Of a stretch of DNA of 64,000 nt, positions 26,999-35,325 are shown one piece after another. Made by a program: the position numbers and the translations under genes. The stretch lies in contig NZ_BIFH01000027.1 of the NCBI RefSeq assembly GCF_003967355.1, positions 186,001 through 250,000 on the forward strand, written 5' to 3'. The DNA comes from Embleya hyalina (GTDB lineage: Bacteria; Actinomycetota; Actinomycetes; Streptomycetales; Streptomycetaceae). A model generated the notes under the pieces. The model saw only the letters and a list, made by a program, of their open reading frames with translations, had not been told where the DNA came from and searched no databases. Each line of letters opens with the position of its first letter. Within the stretch, counting starts at the first letter, position 1.

Positions 26999-28116
26999 CA
27001 GCGGCGTGACATGTACATGTCGAGTGCCTTGTGCAGCATCTTGTTGAGCGGGAAGTCCCACTCGCCGAGGTATTCGACGGCCTGGCCGCCGGTGCCGAGC
27101 TTGAACTGGATCAGCCCGAAGAGGTGGTCGTTCTCGTCCAGGGTGTCACTGATGCCGCGCAGGTCGTAGGCCGAGGCGCCGAGCGCGTACGCGTCCCGCA
27201 ACATCCGCCACTGGATCGCGTTCGAGGGCCGGACCTCGCGCTTGTGGTTGGCGGACGCGCCGTACGAGTACCAGACGTGGTCGCCCACGGTGACCATCGT
27301 GGTGGAGGCGAGCACCTCCCCCTCGTGCTTGGCCAGGTACAGCCGCATGCGCTCGGGGTCCTCGGCGTTGAGCGCCTTCCACATGCCCTGGAAGTAGGCC
27401 AGCGGGCGCGGGGTGAAGTGGTCGCGCACGGCGGTGACCTTGTAGACCTCGTGGAACACCGGCAGGTCGTCGTAGCCGCCCTGGACCACGTCGACGCCGG
27501 CCTTCGTGGCCTTCTTGATGTTGCGCCGCCACAGCTGGTTGAAGCCCGCGTGCACGTCGTCGAGGCTGCGTCGGACCAGCGGCACCTGGAAGACGTAGCG
27601 CGGCTGCACGTCGCCGAAGCCGGCCCCGCCCGAGGCGTCCTGCTGCCAGCCCAGGCCGCGCAGTTGCCGCTCCAACTCGGAGCCGCGCTCGTCGGTCCAG
27701 TCGGGGGTCAGGTCGCGCAGCCGGTTCGCCGACTTGGCCGCGATCGCCTTCTTGATCGTCTCCGCCTCCCAGCGGGCGATCACCACGGGCGGGCCCATCT
27801 TGACCGAGAACGAGCCCCGGCTCTTCAGGTGCGCGAGCATCGGGTCGAGCCATCGCCGCAGGTCGCCGTCGAACCAGTCGATGACCGGACCCTCGGGCAT
27901 GTAGGCGAGGTAGCGCTTTATCTTCGGCAACTGCCGGTACAACACGAGTGCCGCGCCCACGACGGCGCCCGACTCGTCGATCCAACCGATGCTCTCGGAT
28001 CGCCACTCACTCTTCACCGCACCCCAGGAGGGGCACTGAAGAAAGCTCACGGAGGGCCTGCCCTTGATGAAGGCCAGGTGCTCCTCGGCGGTGAGCGTCC
28101 TCAGGCGCAAAGACAT
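26998..28116 (-). CDS. femX: FemX-like FemABX peptidyltransferase
   Basis: A 372-aa protein with two GNAT-like lobes of the FemABX family, which transfer an amino acid from tRNA to lipid [20 protein letters not shown] and the lobe 2 segments [17 protein letters not shown] and [18 protein letters not shown] are diagnostic. In S. coelicolor FemX adds the first glycine of the interpeptide bridge. The ATG at 28116 is preceded by GAGGAG with a 7-base gap. Confidence 0.92.
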   Translation of the reverse strand: MSLRLRTLTAEEHLAFIKGRPSVSFLQCPSWGAVKSEWRSESIGWIDESGAVVGAALVLYRQLPKIKRYLAYMPEGPVIDWFDGDLRRWLDPMLAHLKSRGSFSVKMGPPVVIARWEAETIKKAIAAKSANRLRDLTPDWTDERGSELERQLRGLGWQQDASGGAGFGDVQPRYVFQVPLVRRSLDDVHAGFNQLWRRNIKKATKAGVDVVQGGYDDLPVFHEVYKVTAVRDHFTPRPLAYFQGMWKALNAEDPERMRLYLAKHEGEVLASTTMVTVGDHVWYSYGASANHKREVRPSNAIQWRMLRDAYALGASAYDLRGISDTLDENDHLFGLIQFKLGTGGQAVEYLGEWDFPLNKMLHKALDMYMSRR

Positions 28117-28281
28117 GTAAGAGCTCCTCGATATCGGTTCGGCCGTGACAGAGGTTACTGCGCCTGCGGGCGCCATGGATCGTGTCGGGCGTCGCAGGCG
28201 GGACGGTACGGGGGCGATGCGGACCTTCACCGGCGAAGCGGGCGCCCGGATCGGCGGTGCGCGACGGGATCGCAAACCGCG

Positions 28282-28315
28282 AGCGGCCCGCCGGATCCCG
28301 GTCCGGCGGGCCGCT
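28282..28315 (-). terminator. Terminator after small membrane protein gene
   Basis: Perfect 14-bp stem (28282-28295 with 28302-28315) with a 6-base loop, 20 bases past the stop at 28336. The rest of the gap to femX shows nothing notable. Confidence 0.78.
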
Positions 28316-28335
28316 TCGGGCGTCGGCGTGGCAGG

Positions 28336-28671
28336 TCAGTACAGGCCGCCGTGGAACATGTTCATGAACAGTGCGACGGCACTGACGCCGAGCGCGAGCA
28401 CGGTGACCGCCCGCTCCTCGGTGGTCGCCGAGAACATCTGGCTGATCAGCCCGGTCACGACACCGGCCAGCGCGGTCCACGCGCCCAGGATGTGCATGTC
28501 CTTGAAGAACGCGCAGATGCCGGCCACCAGCGCGAACAGCACGACGGCGGCGACCAGCGCGTTCTCGCGCGGATGGGCACGGCCGTCGGAGTTGAGGGTC
28601 AGCCGGGGCCGGTGCGCCCCGGCGGGCGCCGCGGGCGCGGCGGACGCTGTGCGGCGGATCGTATGTGCCAT
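28336..28671 (-). CDS. Small multi-pass membrane protein of unknown function
   Basis: A 111-aa protein. A polar N-terminus (about 1-36) is followed by three hydrophobic stretches: [41 protein letters not shown] and [29 protein letters not shown] gives a strong ribosome-binding site for the ATG at 28671. I recognise no function. It is divergent from rpsF. Confidence 0.72.
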   Translation of the reverse strand: MAHTIRRTASAAPAAPAGAHRPRLTLNSDGRAHPRENALVAAVVLFALVAGICAFFKDMHILGAWTALAGVVTGLISQMFSATTEERAVTVLALGVSAVALFMNMFHGGLY

Positions 28672-28776
28672 CACACACCTCCGGTGAGTGACTGCGGGAC
28701 GGACCAATTTGTCCATATATCCATCCCCTGGCGTGACCGGCGTCATGCTCGGATTTCGAGACTGTCTGCCGGTCCG

Positions 28777-28908
28777 GGTACGCTGTACCGTCCGCTGCAC
28801 TCTCGGCACCCCCGAGCGCTTTGTTCGAGGGGCCGCCTTGGCGTGGCGGCGATTACGCAAGCCCTCCTGCCACGGAGATCCCGTGGCCGATCCAGTCCAC
28901 AGGAGGTG
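28777..28908 (+). promoter_or_regulatory. rpsF leader with stem-loops (possible S6:S18 autoregulatory RNA)
   Basis: The 246-base spacer before rpsF holds several stems: GGTAC/GTACC (28777-28789), a C-rich/G-rich stem near 28809-28832, and GCCACGG/CCGTGGC (28869-28887) followed by CCGATCC just before the AGGAGGTGGG ribosome-binding site. S6:S18 leaders carry a CCG in a bulge near such a stem. This is a resemblance only. Confidence 0.3.
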
Positions 28909-28917
28909 GGTGTTCAC

Positions 28918-29208
28918 ATGCGTAGCTACGAACTCATGGTCATCCTCGACGCGGACCTCGAAGAGCGCGCGGTCACGCCGCTGCTCGAGCAGTTCCTCAA
29001 TGTCATCCGCAACGACGGTGGCAAGGTCGAGAAGATCGACACGTGGGGCCGTCGTCGGCTCTCGTACGAGATCAAGAAGAAGTCCGAGGGCATCTACGCC
29101 GTCGTGGACCTGGCCGCGGAGCCCGCGACCGTCAAGGAACTCGACCGTCAGATGAACCTCAACGAGTCGGTGCTGCGGACCAAGGTCCTGCGTCCCGACC
29201 AGCGCTAG
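28918..29208 (+). CDS. rpsF: 30S ribosomal protein S6
   Basis: A 96-aa protein of the S6 family: N-terminal [16 protein letters not shown], central [17 protein letters not shown], and C-terminal [20 protein letters not shown]. It pairs with S18 on the platform of the 30S subunit. AGGAGGTGGG lies at 28901-28910. It is first gene of the rpsF-ssb-rpsR-rplI operon. Confidence 0.98.
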   Translation: MRSYELMVILDADLEERAVTPLLEQFLNVIRNDGGKVEKIDTWGRRRLSYEIKKKSEGIYAVVDLAAEPATVKELDRQMNLNESVLRTKVLRPDQR

Positions 29209-29282
29209 TCCGAGCTCGCGCACCACCAACCGCACCGCACGACGAAACGCAGCACTGCGCTGAAATCAGCGAAGGGGTCAGC

Positions 29283-29885
29283 ATGGCAGGCGAGACCATC
29301 ATCACTGTTGTCGGGAACCTGACTGCCGACCCGGAACTGCGCTTCACGCCCAGCGGTGCCGCCGTCGCGAACTTCACCGTGGCGTCCACGCCGCGCACGT
29401 TCGACCGTCAGACGAACGAGTGGAAGGACGGCGAAGCGCTGTTCCTCCGCTGTTCGGCCTGGAAGCAGCTGGCCGAGAACGTGGCGGAATCCCTCCAGCG
29501 CGGCACGGGCGTCATCGTCCAGGGCCGGCTGAAGCAGCGGTCCTACGAGACCAAAGAGGGCGAGAAGCGCACCGTCGTGGAGCTCGAGGTCGACGAGATC
29601 GGCCCGACCCTGAAGTGGGCGACCGCCAAGGTCACCAAGGCGAGCCGCGGAGGCGGCGGCCAGGGTGGCTACGGCGGCGGTCAGCAGGGTGGCGGCTACG
29701 GCGGTCAGCAGGGCGGCGGTCAGCAGGGAGGCGGCGGCTACGGCGGTCGTCCCCAGCAGGGCGGTGGCGCACCCGCCGACGACCCGTGGGCCACTCCCGC
29801 AGGGGGCGGTCAGCAGCAGGGCGGCGGCGGCGCGGGGGGCTGGGGTCCCCCGCCGGGCGGCTACTCGGACGAACCCCCCTTCTAG
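29283..29885 (+). CDS. ssb: Single-stranded DNA-binding protein
   Basis: A 200-aa SSB with an OB fold (about 1-118: [22 protein letters not shown] to [22 protein letters not shown]). A Gly/Gln-rich disordered linker (about 122-190) with repeated [10 protein letters not shown] units follows. The acidic tip YSDEPPF binds replication partners. GAAGGGG precedes the ATG at 29283. The position between rpsF and rpsR marks it as the main replication SSB, not the sporulation paralogue. Confidence 0.97.
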   Translation: MAGETIITVVGNLTADPELRFTPSGAAVANFTVASTPRTFDRQTNEWKDGEALFLRCSAWKQLAENVAESLQRGTGVIVQGRLKQRSYETKEGEKRTVVELEVDEIGPTLKWATAKVTKASRGGGGQGGYGGGQQGGGYGGQQGGGQQGGGGYGGRPQQGGGAPADDPWATPAGGGQQQGGGGAGGWGPPPGGYSDEPPF

Positions 29886-29953
29886 GCCGGAGACGGCACA
29901 AGGGGCGGGTCGCGACCCGAGCTGAAGACTTCTGAAACGATCTGGAGAGCACA

Positions 29954-30190
29954 ATGGCGAAGGCGCCTGCGCGCAAGCCTAAGAAGAAGGTCTGCGTGTT
30001 CTGCAAGGAGAAGATCTCCTATGTGGACTACAAGGACACCAACCTGCTGCGGAAGTTCATTTCCGACCGTGGCAAGATCCGCGCTCGTCGCGTGACCGGT
30101 AACTGCACGCAGCACCAGCGTGACGTCGCCGTGGCCGTCAAGAACAGCCGCGAGATGGCGCTGCTGCCGTACACCAGCACTGCTCGCTGA
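29954..30190 (+). CDS. rpsR: 30S ribosomal protein S18 (cysteine-containing form)
   Basis: A 78-aa S18. KVCVFCKEK and TGNCTQHQR supply Cys and His residues of the zinc-binding (C+) type, in contrast to the Zur-controlled C- paralogues found elsewhere in actinobacterial genomes. [18 protein letters not shown] and [10 protein letters not shown] are standard. Confidence 0.97.
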   Translation: MAKAPARKPKKKVCVFCKEKISYVDYKDTNLLRKFISDRGKIRARRVTGNCTQHQRDVAVAVKNSREMALLPYTSTAR

Positions 30191-30207
30191 GAAAGGGTGA
30201 TCTTGTC

Positions 30208-30654
30208 ATGAAGCTCATCCTCACCCACGAGGTGACCGGTCTCGGTGAGCCCGGCGACATCATCGAGGTCAAGGACGGCTACGGCCGCAACTACCTCATC
30301 CCGCGCGGCTACGCGATCCGCTGGAGCCGCGGCGGGGAGAAGGACGTGGCGGCCATCCGTCGCGCCCGCAAGGTTCGCGAGATCCGCACGCTCGACCAGG
30401 CCACCGAGGTCAAGGGTCGGCTCGCGGGTCTCAAGGTGACGCTCCAGACGCGCGCCGGCGACACGGGCCGCCTGTTCGGCTCGGTCACCGTCGCGGACGT
30501 CGTGGCGGCCATCAAGGCCGCCGGCGGTCCGGACATCGACAAGCGGCGCGTCGAGATCGGTACTCCGATCAAGACCGTCGGGTCGCACCGCATCACGGTT
30601 CGCCTCCACCAGGAGGTGTCGGCCGCGCTCGACCTCGACGTCGTGCCCGCCTGA
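30208..30654 (+). CDS. rplI: 50S ribosomal protein L9
   Basis: A 148-aa protein with the L9 N-terminal domain ([34 protein letters not shown]) and the C-terminal domain ([18 protein letters not shown]). It is 17 bases downstream of rpsR and is the last gene of the operon before a terminator. Confidence 0.98.
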   Translation: MKLILTHEVTGLGEPGDIIEVKDGYGRNYLIPRGYAIRWSRGGEKDVAAIRRARKVREIRTLDQATEVKGRLAGLKVTLQTRAGDTGRLFGSVTVADVVAAIKAAGGPDIDKRRVEIGTPIKTVGSHRITVRLHQEVSAALDLDVVPA

Positions 30655-30664
30655 CCCGAATCAC

Positions 30665-30703
30665 CCGAACGGCCCGACCCCCTTGCGGGATCGGGCCGTT
30701 CGG
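30665..30703 (+). terminator. Terminator of the rpsF-rplI operon
   Basis: Perfect 13-bp stem (30665-30677 with 30691-30703), a 13-base loop and a following CGTTTTC. Confidence 0.85.
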
Positions 30704-30711
30704 CGTTTTCC

Positions 30712-30738
30712 GAGTACCGAATGAGTAGTGGTACTCAT
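30712..30738. promoter_or_regulatory. Overlapping dyads upstream of the adenylating-enzyme operon (putative operator)
   Basis: A perfect dyad ATGAGTA-GTGG-TACTCAT (30721-30738) overlaps a second inverted pair GAGTACC (30712-30718) / GGTACTC (30730-30736). The start codon is 75 bases downstream. This looks like the operator of a dimeric repressor, but no regulator gene is adjacent. Confidence 0.5.
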
Positions 30739-30812
30739 GTCCCGCCCACCCCCCGAGGCCCAGTCTGGGAGCACACGCCGGGCGGACCGGCCGGGCAAAG
30801 GGGCGGGCGGTC

Positions 30813-32384
30813 ATGGCCAGATTCATCCGACAGTGGTTGCTGCGCGTGGTCAGCTTCGCGCTGACCGGGCTGTATCAGCTCTACCGGGTCCATCCGGTGG
30901 TGTGGCGCTGGACCGCCACCCACTATCGGCCGTGGATGCAGCGGTTCGCCCGCCGACACGCGTGGATGACCTGCCAGTTCGCCGCGCTCGACGTGCCCGC
31001 CTACCGCGACTTCCTGCGCCGACACCGGTGGCGCTTCCGCTGGTTCGACCTCGCTTCGTATCCGGAGACGTCCAAGGAGAACTACGTCAAGGCGTATCCC
31101 GAGGACAGCCGCTGCTGGTTGGGCGCCCTGGAGGTGGCCGGGACGGTGGTGGACGAGTCGTCGGGCTCCTCCGGGACGCCGCACAACTGGCTGCGCTCGC
31201 GCCGCGAACTCAAGTCGGTGCACCGCAACGTGGCCGGCTACACGTCGATGGTCTTTCCCCGGCGCAAGCTGTTCGTGATCAACGCCTACTCGATGGGCGC
31301 GTGGGCGACCGGCACCAACACCGGCATCGCGATGGCGCGGGTGGCGATGGTGAAGAACACCGGCCCCGACATCGACAAGATCGTGGACACGCTGCGCCAC
31401 TTCGGGCCGCGCTTCACCTACCTGGTCACCGCGTACCCGCCGTTCCTCAAGCACCTGCGCGACCGGCTGGACGCGGACGGCTTCGACTGGACCCGGCACC
31501 GGATGTACGGCTTCGTCGGCGGCGAGGGCATGACCGAGGCGCTGCGCGACTACCTGGAGGAGCGCTTCGTCAAGGTGCGCTCCGGCTACGGTGCCTCCGA
31601 CCTGACGATAGGGATGGCCGGCGAGAGCGACGCGACGGTGTGGCTGCGCAAGCGGCTGCTGACCGACGAGCGGCTGCGCACCCGGATGCTGGGGCCGGAC
31701 GAGGGCCGGGTGCCGATGGTGTTCCAGTACAACCCGCTGGAGACCTACCTGGAGACCAACGCCGAGGACGAGGTGATCTGCACGATCAACTCGACCGCGG
31801 TGATGAGTCCGAAGGTGCGCTACAACATCGGCGACGAGGGCCGGTTGCTGACCTTCCCGGAGGTCGAGGAGATGATCCGGCCGGACCGCGAGGCGTGGGC
31901 CGACTGGGAGCGCGCGGCGCGAGTGGAGGGCATGCGGCTGCCGCTGCTGCTGCTGTTCGGTCGCAAGGACAGCACGATCTCCTACATGGGCGCGAACATC
32001 TATCCGCAGGACGTCGAGTACGGGCTCTACCGGGACAACCCGATGGCGGCGCACCTGGAGGGGTTCTGCCTGACCGTCGACGAGTACGCCGACCTGGAGA
32101 GCCGTCCGGTGGTCAACCTGCAACTGCGCGACGGGGCCTCGCTGGACGAGGCGGATCGGGAAAGGCTCGCCCTGGTGTGCCGGGAGGGCGTGGTGCGGCA
32201 CCTGGCCCGGGTCAGCCGGGACTTCGCGCAGTCGCTCGCGGAGGATCCGACGGCGGCCGATGTACGGGTGCTGGTGCACGACTTCCGGACCGGGCCGTTC
32301 CTGCGCGGCACCACCCGGATCAAGAACGTCTATCTCGTCGAACCCGGGGAAACCGTGGAATCCGTGGAAGGGAAGCAGCGATGA
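30813..32384 (+). CDS. CapK/PaaK-like adenylate-forming enzyme
   Basis: A 523-aa member of the ANL superfamily nearest to phenylacetate-CoA ligase/CapK proteins. Phosphate loop SSGSSGTP at 116-123, VGGEGM near 236, YGASD at 259-263 (where AMP-binding enzymes have Y-G-x-T/S-E/D), GRKDS at 383-387 and NIYPQDVEYGLY at about 395-406. It should activate a carboxylic acid as an adenylate, perhaps then a thioester; the substrate is unknown. The N-terminus has a hydrophobic amphipathic start (FIRQWLLRVVSFALTGLYQLY). It is first of four overlapping genes; the stop overlaps the next ATG. Confidence 0.78.
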   Translation: MARFIRQWLLRVVSFALTGLYQLYRVHPVVWRWTATHYRPWMQRFARRHAWMTCQFAALDVPAYRDFLRRHRWRFRWFDLASYPETSKENYVKAYPEDSRCWLGALEVAGTVVDESSGSSGTPHNWLRSRRELKSVHRNVAGYTSMVFPRRKLFVINAYSMGAWATGTNTGIAMARVAMVKNTGPDIDKIVDTLRHFGPRFTYLVTAYPPFLKHLRDRLDADGFDWTRHRMYGFVGGEGMTEALRDYLEERFVKVRSGYGASDLTIGMAGESDATVWLRKRLLTDERLRTRMLGPDEGRVPMVFQYNPLETYLETNAEDEVICTINSTAVMSPKVRYNIGDEGRLLTFPEVEEMIRPDREAWADWERAARVEGMRLPLLLLFGRKDSTISYMGANIYPQDVEYGLYRDNPMAAHLEGFCLTVDEYADLESRPVVNLQLRDGASLDEADRERLALVCREGVVRHLARVSRDFAQSLAEDPTAADVRVLVHDFRTGPFLRGTTRIKNVYLVEPGETVESVEGKQR

Positions 32385-32839
32385 GGACCACCGATTTCTC
32401 GGCGGCGCCGCCGCAGGCGCGAGGCGAGGCGATGTTCATCGGGGCCACGCACTACAGCGGTCCGCGTTCGCTGCTCTCGCTGGCCCGGCCGTGGTTGCGG
32501 ATGGTGCGCACGATGAAGCGCATGGACGGCTACCGCTGGCACAAGGTCTATCTACAGGGGCCGTTCACGCTGGGCACCATCGCGGTGTTCGCCGACCGCG
32601 AGGCGCTGATGCGGTTCGCCCGCACGAGCGCGCACCGCGATCTGATGTGCTGGATGACCGACCGGGGCGAGCGCAACGGCACGGCGGGGTTCATCCGGAT
32701 CTTCGACGCGCAGCCCGGCGGGTACAGCAACGGCGAGTGGCGGGCCGAGGGGCGCGAGATGGCGCACATCGAGGAGTTCACCCCGATCGGCCGCGAGGAG
32801 AGCGGCCCGCCGGTGCACCGGAAGGCGAAGAGGTCGTGA
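32381..32839 (+). CDS. Dimeric alpha/beta-barrel (ABM/CrtA-like) protein
   Basis: A 152-aa protein. The middle (about 17-110) resembles antibiotic-biosynthesis-monooxygenase-like and CrtA-like folds: PFTLGTIAVFADREALMRFA followed by SAHRDLMCWM. Such proteins act as cofactor-free or haem monooxygenases or as non-catalytic partners; I cannot tell which. It overlaps both neighbours (ATGA at 32381, GTGA at 32836), so it is made together with the adenylating enzyme and the acetyltransferase. Confidence 0.55.
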   Translation: MRTTDFSAAPPQARGEAMFIGATHYSGPRSLLSLARPWLRMVRTMKRMDGYRWHKVYLQGPFTLGTIAVFADREALMRFARTSAHRDLMCWMTDRGERNGTAGFIRIFDAQPGGYSNGEWRAEGREMAHIEEFTPIGREESGPPVHRKAKRS

Positions 32840-33948
32840 CGCTCACCGTGGAGCGGGTCGGGTCCCGGCGCGCGCTGCGCGACTTCTGCGCGTTGCCGAT
32901 GCGGCTGCACCCGAGGGAGCGCTATGTGCCGGTGCCGCGCGATCAGGTGCGGCGGTGGGCGCGGGCGGGGATCGAGCTGTATCTGGTGCGTGATCGGGCC
33001 GGGCGGGTGGTGGGGCGCACCTGTACGCACACCGAGGCGCGGTTCGACGCCAAGCTGGGCGGGCGGCATCAGCTGTTCGGGCTCACCGAGTTCGCCGAGG
33101 ACCCGGCGGTGTTCGCCCGGCTGGTCGAGCTGATCGAGGAGCGCGCCGCGCGGGCGGGGGCGGACAGCCTGTTCGGGCCGGTGGCGCTGTTGCCGAACCA
33201 GACCGGCGGGGTGATCACGTCGGGGTTCACCGAGCGCGGCTTCGTGGACTCGGCGTGGAATCCGGCGCGGTATCCGGAGACCTACGAACGGGCCGGATTC
33301 GCCCGGAGGTTCTCGGCGTCGACGTGGATCTGTCCGGGGTTGACCGAGCGGGTGGACGATCCGGCGGCGACGTACGTGTTCGACGACGCGCGGATCGCCG
33401 CCGAGCAACTGGTGATCCGGCGCGGATCGCGGCGTCGGTTGGCCGAGCAACTGCCGATCCTGCACACGATGTTGAACGCGAGCTTCGCGCAGCTGGGCTA
33501 CTACACGCCGATCACCCTGGACGAACTGCGGGCGCAGACCGATGGGTTGGCGTATCTGCTGGACGAGTCGCTGCTGTTGTGGCTGGAGCGGGCCGGCGAA
33601 CCGGTCGCGTTCACCCTCGCGGTGCCGGACATCTCGGAGTTCCTGATCCGGATCCGCGGCGATCTGCACCCGGGCAACCGGGTGCGGCTGCTGGCGACGC
33701 GGGGGCGGTATCGCCGGGAGGCGGTGTTGATCATCAAGGGCACGGTGCCCGGGGCCCAGGGGCGCGGTTATCTCACCCTGCTCGCGCGGGAGCAGTATCG
33801 GGCGCTGCGCGCGGGCGGCTACGACACGTTGCGCAGCACGTGGGTCGAGGACGACAACGGGGCGTCGGCGGCGCAGTATCGCCGGATCGGCGGGCGGGAG
33901 CTGCACGGGCACACCTTCTACGCGAAGCCGGTCGGGAGCGCCCGATGA
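32836..33948 (+). CDS. YghO-like GNAT-family protein
   Basis: A 370-aa protein. The start (RRALRDFCALPMRLH...YVPVPRDQVRRW), RTCTHTEARFD, the GPVALLPNQTGGVITSGF segment and YPETYERAGFARRFS match the YghO-like N-acetyltransferase family. The C-terminal half (about 220-365) is a second GNAT-like lobe with LTLLAREQYRALRAGGYDTL. It could transfer an acyl or acetyl group to a small molecule. The GTG start overlaps the previous stop. Third gene of the operon. Confidence 0.65.
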   Translation: MTLTVERVGSRRALRDFCALPMRLHPRERYVPVPRDQVRRWARAGIELYLVRDRAGRVVGRTCTHTEARFDAKLGGRHQLFGLTEFAEDPAVFARLVELIEERAARAGADSLFGPVALLPNQTGGVITSGFTERGFVDSAWNPARYPETYERAGFARRFSASTWICPGLTERVDDPAATYVFDDARIAAEQLVIRRGSRRRLAEQLPILHTMLNASFAQLGYYTPITLDELRAQTDGLAYLLDESLLLWLERAGEPVAFTLAVPDISEFLIRIRGDLHPGNRVRLLATRGRYRREAVLIIKGTVPGAQGRGYLTLLAREQYRALRAGGYDTLRSTWVEDDNGASAAQYRRIGGRELHGHTFYAKPVGSAR

Positions 33949-34907
33949 GCACCGAACTCGCGGATCTGCTCCGGCTGGCCGGGCGGGCGCCGAGCGCGCA
34001 CAACACCCAGCCGTGGACGGTGGCGCCGAGTGGAGCCCTGGGCTACGCGCTGTCCTGGGATCCGGCGCGGGCGTTGCCGGTCGGCGATCCCGGGCGGCGG
34101 GACCTGTTCCTGGGGCTGGGGGCGTTCGTGGAGGCGTTCTCGATCGCCTCGGCGGCGCTGGGGGTGCCGTTGCGGGTGGAGTACGCGGGGACGCCGGAGC
34201 GGGGGCGCGGGGTGGTGGCCCGGTTCGTCCGGGCGGACGAGTGTTATCGCACGTCGTTCACGGCGGCGGAGTTGACCGGGCGGCGCAGTGCGCGGGGGGC
34301 GTACGAGCCGGGGGTGTTGCCGGACGCGGTGTTCGCGGAGGCGGCGGGAGCGTTCGCCGGGTCGGCGGGTCTGTGGCGGGGCGGGACCCGGACGCTGGCG
34401 CCGCTGCTCGACGAGGCGGATCGCTGGATGTTCGCGGATCCGGCGCTGGTCGGCGAGTTGCGCCGGTGGTTGCGGTTGCGGGCGGGGCGGGCGCCGGCGC
34501 GGGACGGGTTGACCGGGCGGGCGTTGGCGTTGTCCGGGGTGGAGGCGCGGGCGCTGCACGCGGTGTTGCGGCCGGGGGCGTATCGGGTGTTGCGGCCGGT
34601 CGGGTTGGCGCGGGTGCTGGCGGCGTCCTCGCGGGGGGTGTTGCGCTACGACGGGAGTGTGCTGGTGGTGACGGCGCCGGCCGCGCCCGGGGATCCGGCC
34701 GAGCTGCTGGAGTCGGGGCGGGGGTTGTTCCGGTGTTGGCTGACCCTGGCCCGGCACGGCTACGCGACGCATCCGCTCAGTCAGCTGATCGACTGCGCGC
34801 GGACGGCCGAGGAGGTGGCGGGTCTGGTGGGGGCGGTGCCGTTGGCGGTGTTCCGGGTGGGGCGGCCGGTGGGCGAGCCGGTGCGGTCGGGGCGGTTGAC
34901 GGACTGA
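33945..34907 (+). CDS. Acg-like nitroreductase family protein
   Basis: A 320-aa protein starting with the family signature RAPSAHNTQPW (residues 13-23), FMN-related, as in Acg-type nitroreductases; LTLARHGYATHPLSQLID near the C-terminus also fits. Its role in the operon could be oxidation or reduction of the activated product. Codon use is odd: third positions are dominated by G (runs of gtg, ggg, gcg, ttg), whereas neighbours favour C. It is last of four genes and overlaps the GNAT stop (ATGA). Confidence 0.7.
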   Translation: MSTELADLLRLAGRAPSAHNTQPWTVAPSGALGYALSWDPARALPVGDPGRRDLFLGLGAFVEAFSIASAALGVPLRVEYAGTPERGRGVVARFVRADECYRTSFTAAELTGRRSARGAYEPGVLPDAVFAEAAGAFAGSAGLWRGGTRTLAPLLDEADRWMFADPALVGELRRWLRLRAGRAPARDGLTGRALALSGVEARALHAVLRPGAYRVLRPVGLARVLAASSRGVLRYDGSVLVVTAPAAPGDPAELLESGRGLFRCWLTLARHGYATHPLSQLIDCARTAEEVAGLVGAVPLAVFRVGRPVGEPVRSGRLTD

Positions 34908-34979
34908 GCGGGCGGGGGCGGGCAGGTTCGGGCGGGTCGTGACATCGCCCGGCGAGAGTGGTGGCGTCGGCTTGCCTTG

Positions 34980-34996
34980 ATACCCCCTAGGGGTAT
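34980..34996. promoter_or_regulatory. CsoR-type copper operator
   Basis: ATACCCCCTAGGGGTAT is a palindrome of the G/C-tract type recognised by CsoR copper repressors. It lies 57 bases upstream of the copper-chaperone start, so the gene should be induced by copper. Confidence 0.8.
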
Positions 34997-35052
34997 AACT
35001 TCGTGATCGTGGAGCCGACGATGGTCTCCGCGTCGAGGAAAGGATCACCGTC

Positions 35053-35262
35053 ATGAGCACCGCCACCTTCACCGTCAGCGGGATGACCTGCGGTCACTGC
35101 GTGTCCTCCGTCACCGAGGAGGTCTCCGAGGTGGCGGGCGTGACCGACGTCGCGGTCGAACTGGCCTCGGGTCTGGTCACCGTGACCTCGGCGCAGCCGG
35201 TGGACCCCGACGCGGTGCGCGCGGCCGTCGTCGAGGCGGGCTACGAGGTCGTCGGAGCGTGA
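35053..35262 (+). CDS. copZ: CopZ-like copper chaperone (HMA domain)
   Basis: A 69-aa single heavy-metal-associated domain with the copper-binding motif GMTCGHC (about 10-16). It binds Cu(I) in the cytoplasm and would pass it to a P-type ATPase, which is not next to it here. The ATG has AAAGGA upstream. Confidence 0.9.
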   Translation: MSTATFTVSGMTCGHCVSSVTEEVSEVAGVTDVAVELASGLVTVTSAQPVDPDAVRAAVVEAGYEVVGA

Positions 35263-35269
35263 GGCGAGG

Positions 35270-35298
35270 CCGTCCCGTCGGTCGAACCGGCGGGACGG
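35270..35298. terminator. Terminator between copZ and the MATE gene
   Basis: Thirteen-bp stem (35270-35282 with 35286-35298; one G-T pair) with a CGA loop between two convergent genes. Confidence 0.7.
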
Positions 35299-35325
35299 CG
35301 GGATCGCCTTCGTGGATCGGCGCGC

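Noticed and set aside
29640-29860. [10 protein letters not shown]-coding repeats in ssb as mobile or CRISPR-like repeats
   Set aside because: They encode the usual disordered SSB linker, and there are no spacers of constant length.
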